A program made the translations under genes and the position numbers. From Klebsormidium nitens (taxonomy: Eukaryota; Streptophyta; Klebsormidiophyceae; Klebsormidiales; Klebsormidiaceae), in NCBI GenBank assembly GCA_000708835.1, contig DF237273.1, positions 1 to 64,000 of the forward strand: DNA of 64,000 bases, read 5' to 3'. Below the pieces are notes generated by a model that worked only from the letters and a program-made list of their open reading frames with translations, was not told the DNA's origin and did no database searches. Within the stretch, counting starts at the first letter, position 1, and each line of letters opens with the position of its first letter. Positions 54,449-64,000 of this stretch are shown one piece after another.

Positions 54449-54738
54449 CCGTAGTCCAACGTGATCATTCCGAATGAATTTTTCGAGTAATATTCTCCAA
54501 CAATCCGACCACGCATGCCGAATTATTTATGCGGATTCCGACCAGAATCCGAATGCCCTATGTTCACACTTGAAGAAGCATTTTAGGGCTGATCTGAGCA
54601 ATTTTCCGCCTTCCGATGACCAATTTTAATTTACGTAACCTTTCCGAATTTCCGGTTTCCGAACGGAAAATCTGAATTTCTGACTTTCCGAATGCAAATA
54701 ATTATTTATTTATTCGGATTCATTACCTTGGACTACGG
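54449..54738. mobile_element. Second MITE-like element, TA-flanked
   Basis: CCGTAGTCCAACGT at the left and its reverse complement (ACCTTGGACTACGG) at the right, with TA on both sides (54447-54448, 54739-54740). The interior is AT-rich with repeated TCCGAAT words and no coding frame. TA duplication suits the Tc1/mariner (Stowaway-like) group, but the terminal sequence is not a standard Stowaway end. Confidence 0.6.
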
Positions 54739-55083
54739 TAGTTCATGGATGAAGCCGGTCGTTGTACATAACCAAAGTGCACTCGCCTGATGCACTAGTA
54801 TGAGCATTTGATCTTTTATGTGTGCCGTCCAAGTACTAAGCTGCGATACAACCACTCCATTTGCATACCAAGTGTGGAGCTGTTCGAGATCCCTGTATTT
54901 CATGCACTCCCAAGCACTACCACCCCGATGCACACTTCCTCTGCCAGTCAAAACCAGTTTCTGAAAAGCTTCTCGAAAAGTGGAACTGATGCACAGTTCT
55001 AGATTGCAAGCAAAATCTTTTGAGACTTTTACTTTCCAATTCATGCCAGGGAATTTGACAAGGAGATGAACTGCTTTAAGAAC

Positions 55084-55583
55084 CTATTGTTGCCCTGCAA
55101 TTTGACTTTTATACTGTGGAAAGCGAGCCAAGAAAGTGTCCTGCAAAGCAGACCCATAAACTGTCTTCCTCAACATTTCTGAAAGGTGAAATACCACCAG
55201 GTAAGTGGAAGACCTCAAACATACAATCGCTAACTTACAAACACAAACATCTTCTTGGCATTGCAAGTATCAACTCGTTCTCAAGCCTCGACAGTGATTG
55301 CGTGCTGAGGACTTACGCTGACGTAGCTGCATGATGGAATGACAGCCATGTTCCCCAACTTTGCAAACTCAAATGCCGCCTTGCTGAGTTCCGCTGCAGC
55401 TCCCTGGCCACGCCCTTCAGGTGGAACATATGTGTGATACAGATCTAGTGCCTTTTGTTGCCCATGCTGGATTACAGCATACTCGATGTATGCAAGGATT
55501 CCTGTGCCATTACTAACATCAAGAACAAACCTGTGCCGGTCAGGCTCATGTAGAACAGGAGTGGCATTCATCGGCGCTGTCAT
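55084..55583 (-). CDS. NATD1/YjdJ-type GNAT acetyltransferase-like protein
   Basis: Two exons: 55583-55317 (ATG to AGC|GTAAGT) and 55140-55084 (TTTGCAG to TAG). Phase 0 at the junction gives 107 aa, close to the ~110 aa of human NATD1. Motifs: RFVLDVSNGTGILAYIEYAV strand pair, LDLYHTYVPPEGRGQGAA (the HTxVPxxxRGxGxA acetyl-CoA loop), AAFEFAKLGNMAVIPSCSYV, and then FLARFPQYKSQI after the junction. This small GNAT-like fold is conserved from bacteria to animals with no established substrate. The start could lie further upstream, as an additional 5' exon is not excluded. The 55.6-56.6 kb interval contains a short CAAAGCAC microsatellite near 55600 and no other gene. Confidence 0.8.
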
Positions 55584-56602
55584 TATGTATACGTACCAAA
55601 GCACCAAAGCACCAAAGCACCAACGCATGAGCTTGCAGGACTGCAGATGCTCAAAAAGCACCCAACTCGTCACGCCATTGGCATTGCCTGCACATTCCTG
55701 CGACGGTCACCAGACTCACCACCTTAGGCTTCGGTCCCTGCAATGCCTGCATCAGTGCATGCCGCAGCTTGCCGCCTTCTTCCACATGAGTGAGTAAGGT
55801 ACAAAAAAATGGTACATGCCAGGTCAACGTGATCTTCCGAAAAGCAACCATGTCAAGAACCGGGTTGTTGATGAGTAGTGGAAGCTTGCCTTGCGCGCCC
55901 GGTGAAAGCTGAAAGGGCGACCAGCAGTACACATTGCGTACCAGCAAAGAGCCGCGGGCGGCGGGCATGAGTCTGCATATGACTCTCGAGTCTGAGTCTG
56001 CCGAGTTGACTGCGGCGAAACGCAGCTCTCTGAGTCTGGGTTGCACACGACTCGCAGAACAGGAATCAGGGATGGACTGCGAACTGGCAGGGAGGGGTCA
56101 CCATGAAGGCGCGGGGTCCCTGCAGGCGCACGGATATTTGTGCTGATTATATGCGCCTGTAGATCCAGGGGGATGCCAGAAAAGATGCAAAATTGGGCAG
56201 TCGGTAGTTCAGGAAGAAGCGTTTGCTGCCGTTCTCGACAAGTTGCATCATAAGAAGCATTTTTGGTTTGAACAAGCATTAAAGAGGATGCATAGATATT
56301 TTGACCCATCAGAGGACGTCCCTCTGTAGTTCACAGTGTGGGTAACGGATTGAAGGAAAGCGGGCAGACTGCCAAGGATGTTGGAGTGTTAGGCAGGTTC
56401 GGCAGCGTTCCCTGCAAGGGGTGTAGGCTCGCTGTTAAAGAGTCAGCCAAGAAGTCTGGGAAGGGGTACTGCTGACCATCCATGGGATTCTAGGAGCGAT
56501 TGTTCTACGACGGAGCGGCCTTGACAAGCAAGCAGACTGATTCAGCAAAGGTTGCTGGGTGTTCTGCAAGGAGGGGAAACGTGGGCAAGAACAAATCGAG
56601 GG

Positions 56603-59600
56603 ATGGAACCTCGCATAGGAAATAAGTACAGGCTAGGGAGGAAAATTGGGAGCGGGTCCTTTGGGGAGATATATTTGGGTACGGAGAATTCCAAAGCATT
56701 CCTTCAGTTCCTTGAAAGGAGGCTATGCCTTTCCCTATTTATTGCATAGCAGTCGCAAAAGAGCAGCGTCCGCATCTGCATCCAAGGTTTTACTTCCATT
56801 TTCGTGTTGTTCACACACAACGGATCCTGCTTTACCATCACTTGAGAGGGTCCTTGGGATTGTGCTCAAGACTTGCCCCTTTTGGAACCCTGATCGAGTG
56901 TCCCCTGTTTTTCTTGCTTATCTTCGCTTTGAATTTGTTGCAGGGACCAACATTCAGACAAATGAGGAGGTCGGAATCAAATTGGTAAGGTTCTCTCTAT
57001 TTGGAAGTGCGGTCTTGTCAGCGTCACTGCTGAAGTCTGGCTGTGTTTGTTTCAGGGGGCCTCCAAGTGCCCTATGTTCTGCTCGAAAATACTTGTATGC
57101 AGTCTTTGACGCCATATACTGGCTTTTGAAGAAGAGGCAAAAGTTGCCAACCTGGTTTGTTTGGTGCTGCAGGAGTCCGTGAAGACAAAGCATCCTCAAC
57201 TTCTCTATGAGTCCAAGCTCTACAGAATCCTGCAAGGTGGAAGTGAGTTGGTGAACCTCGTCTTTGGGCTGGCAGTTGAATATGTCCTGCAACCCCGCTT
57301 TTGGTTGTGAGGGCCCTTTCCTGTCGGTCTTTGGGTTGCTGCTTTGGGTTGCTGCAAGTTGCAAGGAGTAAGCCCTGTGCCCTGCAACGCTCTGCAGGGT
57401 AATTGATACACTTTTGTTGCAGCTCTCTGGGCAGTTTCCTGCAGGTCCTCCGATTTGTTATGTCAGGGGTGCTCCTTCTCGGCTTCTTAGGTGCCTGCTT
57501 CTCTTTTGCAGCGGGAATTCCTAACATCCGATGGTTCGGAGTAGAGGGGGATTACAATGTGATGGTGCTGGACCTGCTGGGCCCCAGCTTGGAGGACCTG
57601 TTCAACTTTTGCAGCCGCAAGTTCTCCCTCAAGACTGTCCTTATGCTGGCCGACCAGCTTGTGAGCATCCCAGTCATTGCTGCTGCTCGAGCAAGTGCAC
57701 GCAAAGGATTCAAAAGTGGCTCCTGAGCTTGCCTCCTTGTAGGGTTGTCCTGTTTTCGTTTGTCCTAAGAGGAATGTACGATCCGATGAACCAATTCTGA
57801 CGTACACCGACGCAGCTAGAGCGGGCTAAGCAGTTATCCACATCATGAACGCCTGAGTATTATAAACTCCTGAAGCAGGGTCTAAATAACTCCTCAGATG
57901 GTGCCTGACGTTGCAAAACGGCTGTCCAGTCAATGCTGCAAGGCTGGGGGACGGCTTTTGTTGACAGGAGGCTGCCAAGCGCCTAGTAGCATTGTAAAGG
58001 CTTGGCTGCACGGCACCCTCATTTAGAACATTGCTCAGCTCCTGCTCTGTAAAAGCTGTAAATCTCCACTGCTTTGCTTTGTTAAGCTACAGTTGCGGCA
58101 TTTGTAAGCAAGGCAGTAGGTTAAGAAGGCAGCCTTTCGGGGCAACAGGTCAGCGGCAAGCAGAGTATGCAGACGGAATCTTTGACACTCCTCATACGCG
58201 GCTTGCAGATCAACCGCATTGAGTATGTTCACTCCAAGAGCTTCCTGCACCGTGACATCAAGCCAGACAACTTCTTGATGGGGCTGGGGAGGAGGGCGAA
58301 CCAGGTGTACATAATTGACTTTGGACTGGCAAAGAAGTACAGGGATCCCACCACACACCAGCACATCCCCTACAGAGAGAACAAGAATCTCACAGGGACC
58401 GCGCGGTATGCGAGCATCAACACGCATCTGGGAATTGGTGAGTTGTCCATTTTAGAATTGCTGATCCTGCTCAGTGTGCTTGAAGCTGTACCACAGTGGT
58501 TGGAGCCAGACCTTCATGCTCCACTTTCTTGTCAAGTTTCTTGCAAAGTTTGAGGGGTGGAAGTGTGGAGCGGGCAGCTTTTAGGGTTCCACCTCACTGC
58601 CCCAACACTGTATCTGACCGTTGCCTTTATTACGTGCAGAGCAAAGTCGGAGGGACGATCTGGAGTCGTTGGGATATGTGCTGATGTACTTCCTGCGAGG
58701 AAGGTGAGAGGCTGCAAGCTGCAACCTGTTAGAGGGGGGCCTGGGGGATCGCTGAAGCTTTCGCGAGCCGGTGTCAGTGACCATCAACCGGGCTGAACGC
58801 TGGTTAAGTGTCGGCTTGTTGACAGAGACAGTTCATTATTATTTGTGGTGTTCGTCTATGCCTGGCAAGGTGAGGGCTACCTTGCAGTAGGGCCCTGTGG
58901 TGCATAGATCGGTCATGCTTGCTGTTTTGACCATTGATTGTTTGGTTCTGCAGCCTGCCGTGGCAGGGCCTCAAGGCAGGGACGAAGAAGCAGAAGTACG
59001 AGAAGATTAGCGAGAAGAAGATGTCGACACCGATCGAGGTCCTCTGCAAGAATTACCCCTCTGAATTCGCCTCCTACTTCCACTTCTGTCGGCGCCTCCG
59101 GTTCGACGACAAACCTGACTATGCCTACCTCAAGAGGCTGTTCAGGGACTTGTTTATCCGGGAAGGTGCGCAAGTGGTGTCTCCGCAGGGCCCTTTCTAT
59201 TCCCTCTTGTTCTGAGAAAGTATCCGCCAGTTGTATGTTGCCGCACGTATTTCCAATGATTCTATGTCGTCTCCCCTCTTTGCTTATGACCTGCAATAAA
59301 AGGAGCATCAACCTTTCTGAAAGACCCATGCAGGGAGTTCTGTCGTACCTCAGGCTGCTGCGGTCACCTGATATTTGACCTCCTGCGTCAAGAGGCGCTA
59401 TTTTCAGCTTGCTCATCAGCATCGTCTCTTTTTGCAGGTTACCAATTTGACTATGTCTTTGACTGGACAATTCTGAAGTACCAGCAGTCGCAGATCGGGG
59501 CAGGCCCGTCCGCAGGGAGAACCTTGGTGAGTCTACTGCGGTGTAATCCTCCTGCGTCGGACCTTTCGGCGTCTGAATCTAAAAACCTGCGCCTCCATTG

Positions 59601-60618
59601 CATCAGGTGTGTGTCCCAATTCCCGTTGTGCACTATATTTTGTCCTTGTATCCTAACGTGCATGATTTCTTGGCGCAGGGGGCTGGAGCGGGAGCTGCAG
59701 GAACAAGCAGTGCGGCGGTGCAGGGTGGGGGGCAAACAGATCGAGCAGGTAACGCCGCGACCAGCCTGTTGGAAGTTCCTGGCTTGCTGCAGGCTTGTTG
59801 TAACGTTGTGTTGTAGTTGCTGGTCTCAGATAGGACAAATTTTTCAACATTAGTATCCCACGAGATGCTTTCAAAGTCAGTGTTGCTCAAAAAGAAAGGC
59901 GCAGATTTTTGAGTCATCAAAAGTGACAGGATGCAGAGAGCCAAAGTGCTCAAAGCTGCATCCGTCAGGTAGTCAAGTGGGCCTACTGGCGTAGTTGCTG
60001 ACACCGCTGTGCTTGCTGCTCTCTGCAGGAGGGACCAGCACTCCTGTGAACGCTGGGGATACGCCTGAGGGCACGAGGAGGCGAATGGCGAGCGCCATTG
60101 ATGCCACCAAGCCGAGGACGAGCAATGATGAAACCAAGGAGGTGAGCTGTTCCTCCTTCACCTGGCAGAGCACGCTTTATGCAGACTCCTCGAGGTTGGA
60201 AGATTGAACCTGCTAAGTACGTTCCACTGCACGGCGCTCTTTTTCTTCTGTTCTGTAAAGGTTTAGTCATCAACCTTTGTAAGAGATATATGTCTCTTAA
60301 GGTGAAGAGTAGGGCAGTCTGCCCGTGCGCTGGGCCTTTCCGACGTGTTTCGCCAGCTTATTCTGTTTCTGCGTTGGTGTGCAGGAGCAGGAGCGGTTGC
60401 ACAGCAGTGCGTTTGCGCGCGCTGGCAGTGCTTCCAAGCGGGCCGTGGCGGGGACAACGCGGGTGGGTAGCTCAGCTGCAGCTGCGGCGGCGGCAGACGC
60501 CACTGCCCTGACAAACAAGATGGGCCCCATTAGTCTGAGCCGCACTTCTGTCCAGCGGCCATCAGGCGTATCTGGGTCAGAGCCAAAGAAGCCAGTCCAT
60601 TCGCGTCCTTTTTCTTAG
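56603..60618 (+). CDS. Casein kinase 1 (CK1 delta/epsilon-like, plant CKL type)
   Basis: Eleven exons: 56603-56678, 56944-56984, 57173-57242, 57512-57660, 58209-58437, 58640-58703, 58954-59165, 59438-59526, 59679-59748, 60029-60141 and 60385-60618. All phases close (1,347 bp, 448 aa). Kinase landmarks: glycine loop GSGSFG (16-21), Lys38 in [14 protein letters not shown] with Asp128, IIDFGLA with Asp149, [12 protein letters not shown] (CK1 signature), [21 protein letters not shown], and [12 protein letters not shown] at the domain end. The C-terminal tail is Ser/Ala/Gly-rich and probably regulatory by phosphorylation. The usual VAIK Ala is Gly here (Gly36), a mild substitution. CK1 kinases phosphorylate acidic or primed Ser/Thr sites and act in signalling, trafficking and growth. 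Confidence 0.95.
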
Positions 60619-62650
60619 AATGGGGCGCGAGGATGCATGTAAGTTCTGGAATCGGTTTCGCTTTGGTTTCTTCAAGTCAGCCCTTTTTGAAATCCGTCGC
60701 CGTTGCGCCTTCTTGTTATGTGAGTGTTGTGAACAACGATTCAGAGCACATTCAGTTTACAAAGGGCACAAGCATGTATTGCACCTTGTCTGCATGCTTT
60801 GTTACACTCAGAAAGTGACGTCTCTTATTCGTGGTTCCAGGCAGCATTGCGGCGGTTGGCCGTGTGTGGATCCAAGGATGAGGTAGAAGCCCCTCAAGGG
60901 TGAGGCAGAACCAGGCGCGCTGCTTTTGCTTGTGGCGTGTCCAAAGTCGGCGCTTCAAGGTGGACTTTTGATACATGCTCCGTCCATGTAAATAGTGCTT
61001 ACTTTGTCGAAGATTAACGAACTTGAAAATGTCCCCCGACCTTGGATCACTTTGCCATGGCTGCCTCAATCGACAGTGGTCTGAAAGCATAGGCTTGGCA
61101 ACGTGATCGCTGCGCAACTGCCTACGGTCTGGCATGTTCATGCTTTGTACTCCTGTTGGCGCCAAACTTTCCTTGGGGTTCCAACTTCTCTACCCGATCT
61201 TGAGTCGTACGATGCCTTTTTTTGATGATCGGACGGTTTTAAGATCAGAAACTAGGCTGGGAACATTTGCAATGGATGGCATCTTCGACGCAAACATTCT
61301 GTGCAGTCTCGTCTACTATTCATTGCATCGTGCATCCAAACCTGTGGCATCCAAGAATGCCACGTAGTTGCACCTTGCAAAACTCCCTGCACTGTTGCAT
61401 AAGCTACAGTGGCTATGATTATGGCCAGACGGCTTCGATCAAATTCAACTCCTTCTGAGTACATTGTATTTCGAGGCAGATCCTGATTTTGTATATTGTT
61501 GATTCATAAGTTATGGTGCGTATTGATTTTCAGTTTCTGGGCGCACATACACGCGCGCAAGAGTCCAAAGATTAGCTAGTTCAAATGCAGTGAGCCTTGC
61601 CGCTGGGCCAATCCATAGGCTGGCACCTGCCAGGCTGCCACCATTTCGTAGTATGCATAGGACTAGCAACCGTAAGCAATTATTCAATAACAATGACGTT
61701 CTCTTTTCAAAACGCCGTAGCCACATGGGCCATAGGCTTCCATGGCATGTACATGGGAATCAATGTTTGAGTTGCGGACGCCTAGATGCAATAATACAAA
61801 CAGAAGGCGTTGGCCAAGCTGCCAGAGCCTGAGGAGTTCGCTATTAGATTGAAATACCGGTACACCAAAAGTTCATTGGCGAAATCCCTTGGCGGTATCG
61901 AAGGTACTAGGTACCGGTAGTTTAGGTACCTACCTAGCTACTTCCTATAGGAAGATTCACTGAAGATATTGCACGGATACGGGTAAGGCCGTACCAACAG
62001 GTAGTAGGTACCTGCTGATTCCGGTAGGTACTGATACCAGGTACTGACTCCCGCTGCCTGGGAGTGATAGGGAACCGTGCATGGGGGGTTGGGGCAGGTT
62101 GGGGTTTTGAATCAAGGTTTGTGCCCATCTGTTGCATCCAACTTCCACACCCAACTTGCAAGGTCCGCTTCAGAATCCAGCTCAACTGGCGTCACCCGGG
62201 CCGATGACCATGAGATTCAGATCTGGGGATTCTGGGTGGAGGCTTATGAGCCGCTCAGATGACAACGACGGCACAGATTTATCCACATGGGCACGAACAG
62301 TGCGACGGCCAACCAGTATCTGCAGAAAATCATGCTGGAAGGCCGAGTGATGTAACTGTGGTACGTACCGCAGGAAGGTCGTCCCGGCCTAATCTGTCAA
62401 GCGTACACACGTGTCATCTTTTCGGGTACAAACAATAATATCTCAACCGACCACTTTCCGGGAAAAATGGATGATATTTTGAAGGTAACACCAACCGGTT
62501 GAACTCTTCCGGCCCGTCTGTACGAAGACGTACCGCGGTCCGACTTAGTGCCGGTAGGGACCGCGTTGTGTACTCAATCCCAACACCAACAACTGTGGGT
62601 GAAGGACAACGGGTTTGGGGGCAAACCCGTCCACCTCGAGGAGATCAGCA
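60619..62650. other. Intergenic, repeat-rich, no gene seen
   Basis: 3' flank of casein kinase 1, then sequence without exon-like frames. Between about 61900 and 62050 GGTACC/GGTACT words and short palindromes (GGTAGGTACC types) cluster, which looks like a decayed repeat. Confidence 0.4.
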
Positions 62651-62654
62651 GATC

Positions 62655-63560
62655 AGCCTCTGTGAGGCAAAACGTACAAAGTTTGCGAATAGAATTTGGG
62701 AGAATGGGCTGCGGACGGTACCGGGCCAGAAATGGCAGCGTACGGTATGCACCGTCGCTGCTCGTCGCGGTACCTAGCCCTGGCTACCGCCGAAGCAACC
62801 GGGCAGTCTTAGTGACTTTAGGGTTAAGTCAGAAAGCAGTGACGGTGTGTTAGGGTTACGCCACTTCCCTGTGACGGTTTGTTAGGGTTAAGTTCCTTCT
62901 CTGTGACTGCTCTACGATTAGGGTTCTTACAAACGGTTAAGCCCAGTGTTTCCCCTGCCGGCCCACTCTCTGGTAAAATGGCCGGCAATGGTCAAACCGG
63001 GCCGGCAATGGGGGCCGGCCTCCGGCCCATCCGGCCGGCATTGCCGGGCACGGGCCGCCGGCAATGAAAGTTCATAGCTGGCCCTGTCATCGTATTCCGT
63101 GTGTAAAACGATCAGGATTTCAGGAGATTTAAAGGTTATTGTCGAAAAAAACCTTCCCTCGGGGACTTCTGGCCAGCAGTATCCCTCAATGATCCCTTCG
63201 GTAGGACAGGTAGGAAGTTGGTCGATAATTTTACACGTAGATAAGCTAGAGACTTATGAAAGTATTGTAAAGTCGAATATATGGGGTGCGCGCGCGCGGA
63301 AATTCCACATATTTTGCCGGGACTTGGGCCGGCAATGGCGACCTCGGCCCGGCCCAACGGGCCGGCAAACTCAGGCCCCGGCCGGCCCGGCGGCCAGCAA
63401 TTAAAATAATTAGGGGAAACACTGGTTAAGCCACTGTCCATAGGATTTTGGTATAATTACAGGTCCACCCGAGCACTTCTTGGTGTCCGAACAGGGTGTC
63501 CGCGTCCGATTCTCCCAAATTCTATTCGCAAACTTTGTGCCTCTTGCCTCAGTGAGGCCG
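62655..63560. repeat. Long inverted repeat, ~55-bp arms about 780 bp apart
   Basis: The left arm (62655-62715: GTGAGGCAAAACG, then AAAGTTTGCGAATAGAATTT and GGGAGAAT) recurs in reverse complement at 63497-63560. The region between includes a hAT-type MITE and several TTAGGGTTA telomere-like words (62815-62925). It may be the ends of an older element into which the MITE later inserted. Confidence 0.65.
62944..63424. mobile_element. hAT-type MITE with 8-bp target site duplication
   Basis: Ends are CAGTGTTTCCCCT at 62944 and its reverse complement ending at 63424. GTTAAGCC flanks both sides (62936-62943 and 63425-63432), a perfect 8-bp duplication. The CAGTG start and 8-bp duplication are hAT hallmarks. 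The 481-bp interior is rich in GGCCGGCAATG-type palindromic words next to both ends and has no transposase, so it is non-autonomous. Confidence 0.88.
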
Positions 63561-63791
63561 TGCAAAACACACTGACGACCGCAGGGCTGGTGAGCAGAGC
63601 CAGTGGCAGAGGGGAGAACCACCACTGGCTTTCATGATCTCTAAGTTTGAAGAAGGCTGTTCACTGGTTCCCTGAAGCTCCGTTTCCTAGATCTGGGGTT
63701 GGTTGTCCCGTTTGACAAATCTGGTGATCCGTGCTCAGCTTTTTAGCTTGTCTTTCAGGTGTGCAGGCAGCTTTGCGAAGGCGCTTGCCAG

Positions 63792-64000
63792 CATGGCCGC
63801 CGCCGCCGTGCACTCATGCGCCACCTCGCGCCTGTTTGCCCCGCGCCTGCCCCTTGCGCAGCAGCGCGCGCAGCCCTCTGTTAGTGGCTCTCCCCTGCCG
63901 CAGGGTGCTTTCCATGGGCGCGAGCGCTGTTCTGCTGACTCTGCTGCGCCCTGCAGCTCGCGGAGGCCTGAAAAGCTGAGGGGAGATTTCTTGGGGGGTA
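63792..64000 (+). CDS. 5' exon of a gene with a plastid-transit-like N terminus (partial)
   Basis: From ATG at 63792 the frame stays open to the window edge (69 codons plus two bases). MAAAAVHSCATSRLFAPRL and the following stretch are rich in Ala, Ser, Arg and Pro with almost no acidic residues, typical of a chloroplast (or mitochondrial) targeting peptide. The sequence then turns to RRPEKLRGDFLGG, which could be the beginning of the mature protein. The gene cannot be identified from this fragment. The overlapping frame from 63731 is a shadow. Confidence 0.5.

Noticed and set aside
62810-62930. Interstitial telomere array
   Set aside because: Only four scattered TTAGGGTTA/TTTAGGG words separated by unrelated sequence; not a tandem run.

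Overview
The window looks like nuclear DNA of a green-lineage eukaryote, most likely a streptophyte alga such as Klebsormidium or something close to it. The reasons are GT-AG introns of a few hundred bases in nearly every gene, a plant-type DYRK kinase with an N-terminal LisH domain, a plant-like casein kinase 1, a candidate plastid-targeted protein at the right edge, and non-autonomous DNA transposons between genes. The species call is an inference.

Region A (1 to about 24.8 kb) is a foreign, virus- or giant-transposon-like block. It carries a KDZ-type (Kyakuja/Dileera/Zisupton) transposase, an intact bifunctional primase-polymerase/D5-type SF3 helicase, a virus-like tyrosine recombinase, a stand-alone HIRAN-domain gene and several unknown small genes. 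It also carries a very long minus-strand gene of at least 17 exons. That gene joins a zinc-binding exon, a 2A-like peptide, long acidic disordered segments, a PrimPol primase with a UL52-type zinc motif, and a Herpes_ori_bp-type SF2 helicase. Five arrays of a ~120-bp repeat recur every few kilobases in this block. Each unit holds a ~58-bp imperfect palindrome (AGTCAAAAGTT ... AACTTTTGACT) around a GTATAAGCAT core. Arrays 1 and 2 face each other around the transposase/primase module. Arrays 3 and 4 lie in introns of the long gene, and array 5 lies just upstream of its first secure exon or in another intron. I read the block as one composite mobile replicon with two separate replication modules and iteron-like repeats. 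Four of its genes are interrupted by single in-frame stops, each compatible with a C-to-T change, so it is probably decaying.

Region B (24.8-33 kb) has tandem and dispersed repeats, a few weak exon candidates and a Crinkler/RHS-type P-loop ATPase gene (minus strand, 3 exons, 682 aa).

Region C (33-60.6 kb) is ordinary host gene space: a CUE-domain gene (+), a large disordered acidic gene (-), ALG6 glucosyltransferase (-, 7 exons, 496 aa), a divergently placed DYRKP-type kinase (+, 8 exons, 922 aa), a small NATD1/YjdJ-type GNAT protein (-, 107 aa) and casein kinase 1 (+, 11 exons, 448 aa). Two MITE-like elements lie between the kinases.

Region D (60.6-64 kb) is repeat-rich. It holds a hAT-type MITE with an 8-bp target duplication inside a larger inverted-repeat structure, then the 5' end of a gene with a transit-peptide-like N terminus that runs off the edge. 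Exon coordinates were derived by hand from splice signals. Wherever a full chain is given, the splice phases close without remainder.
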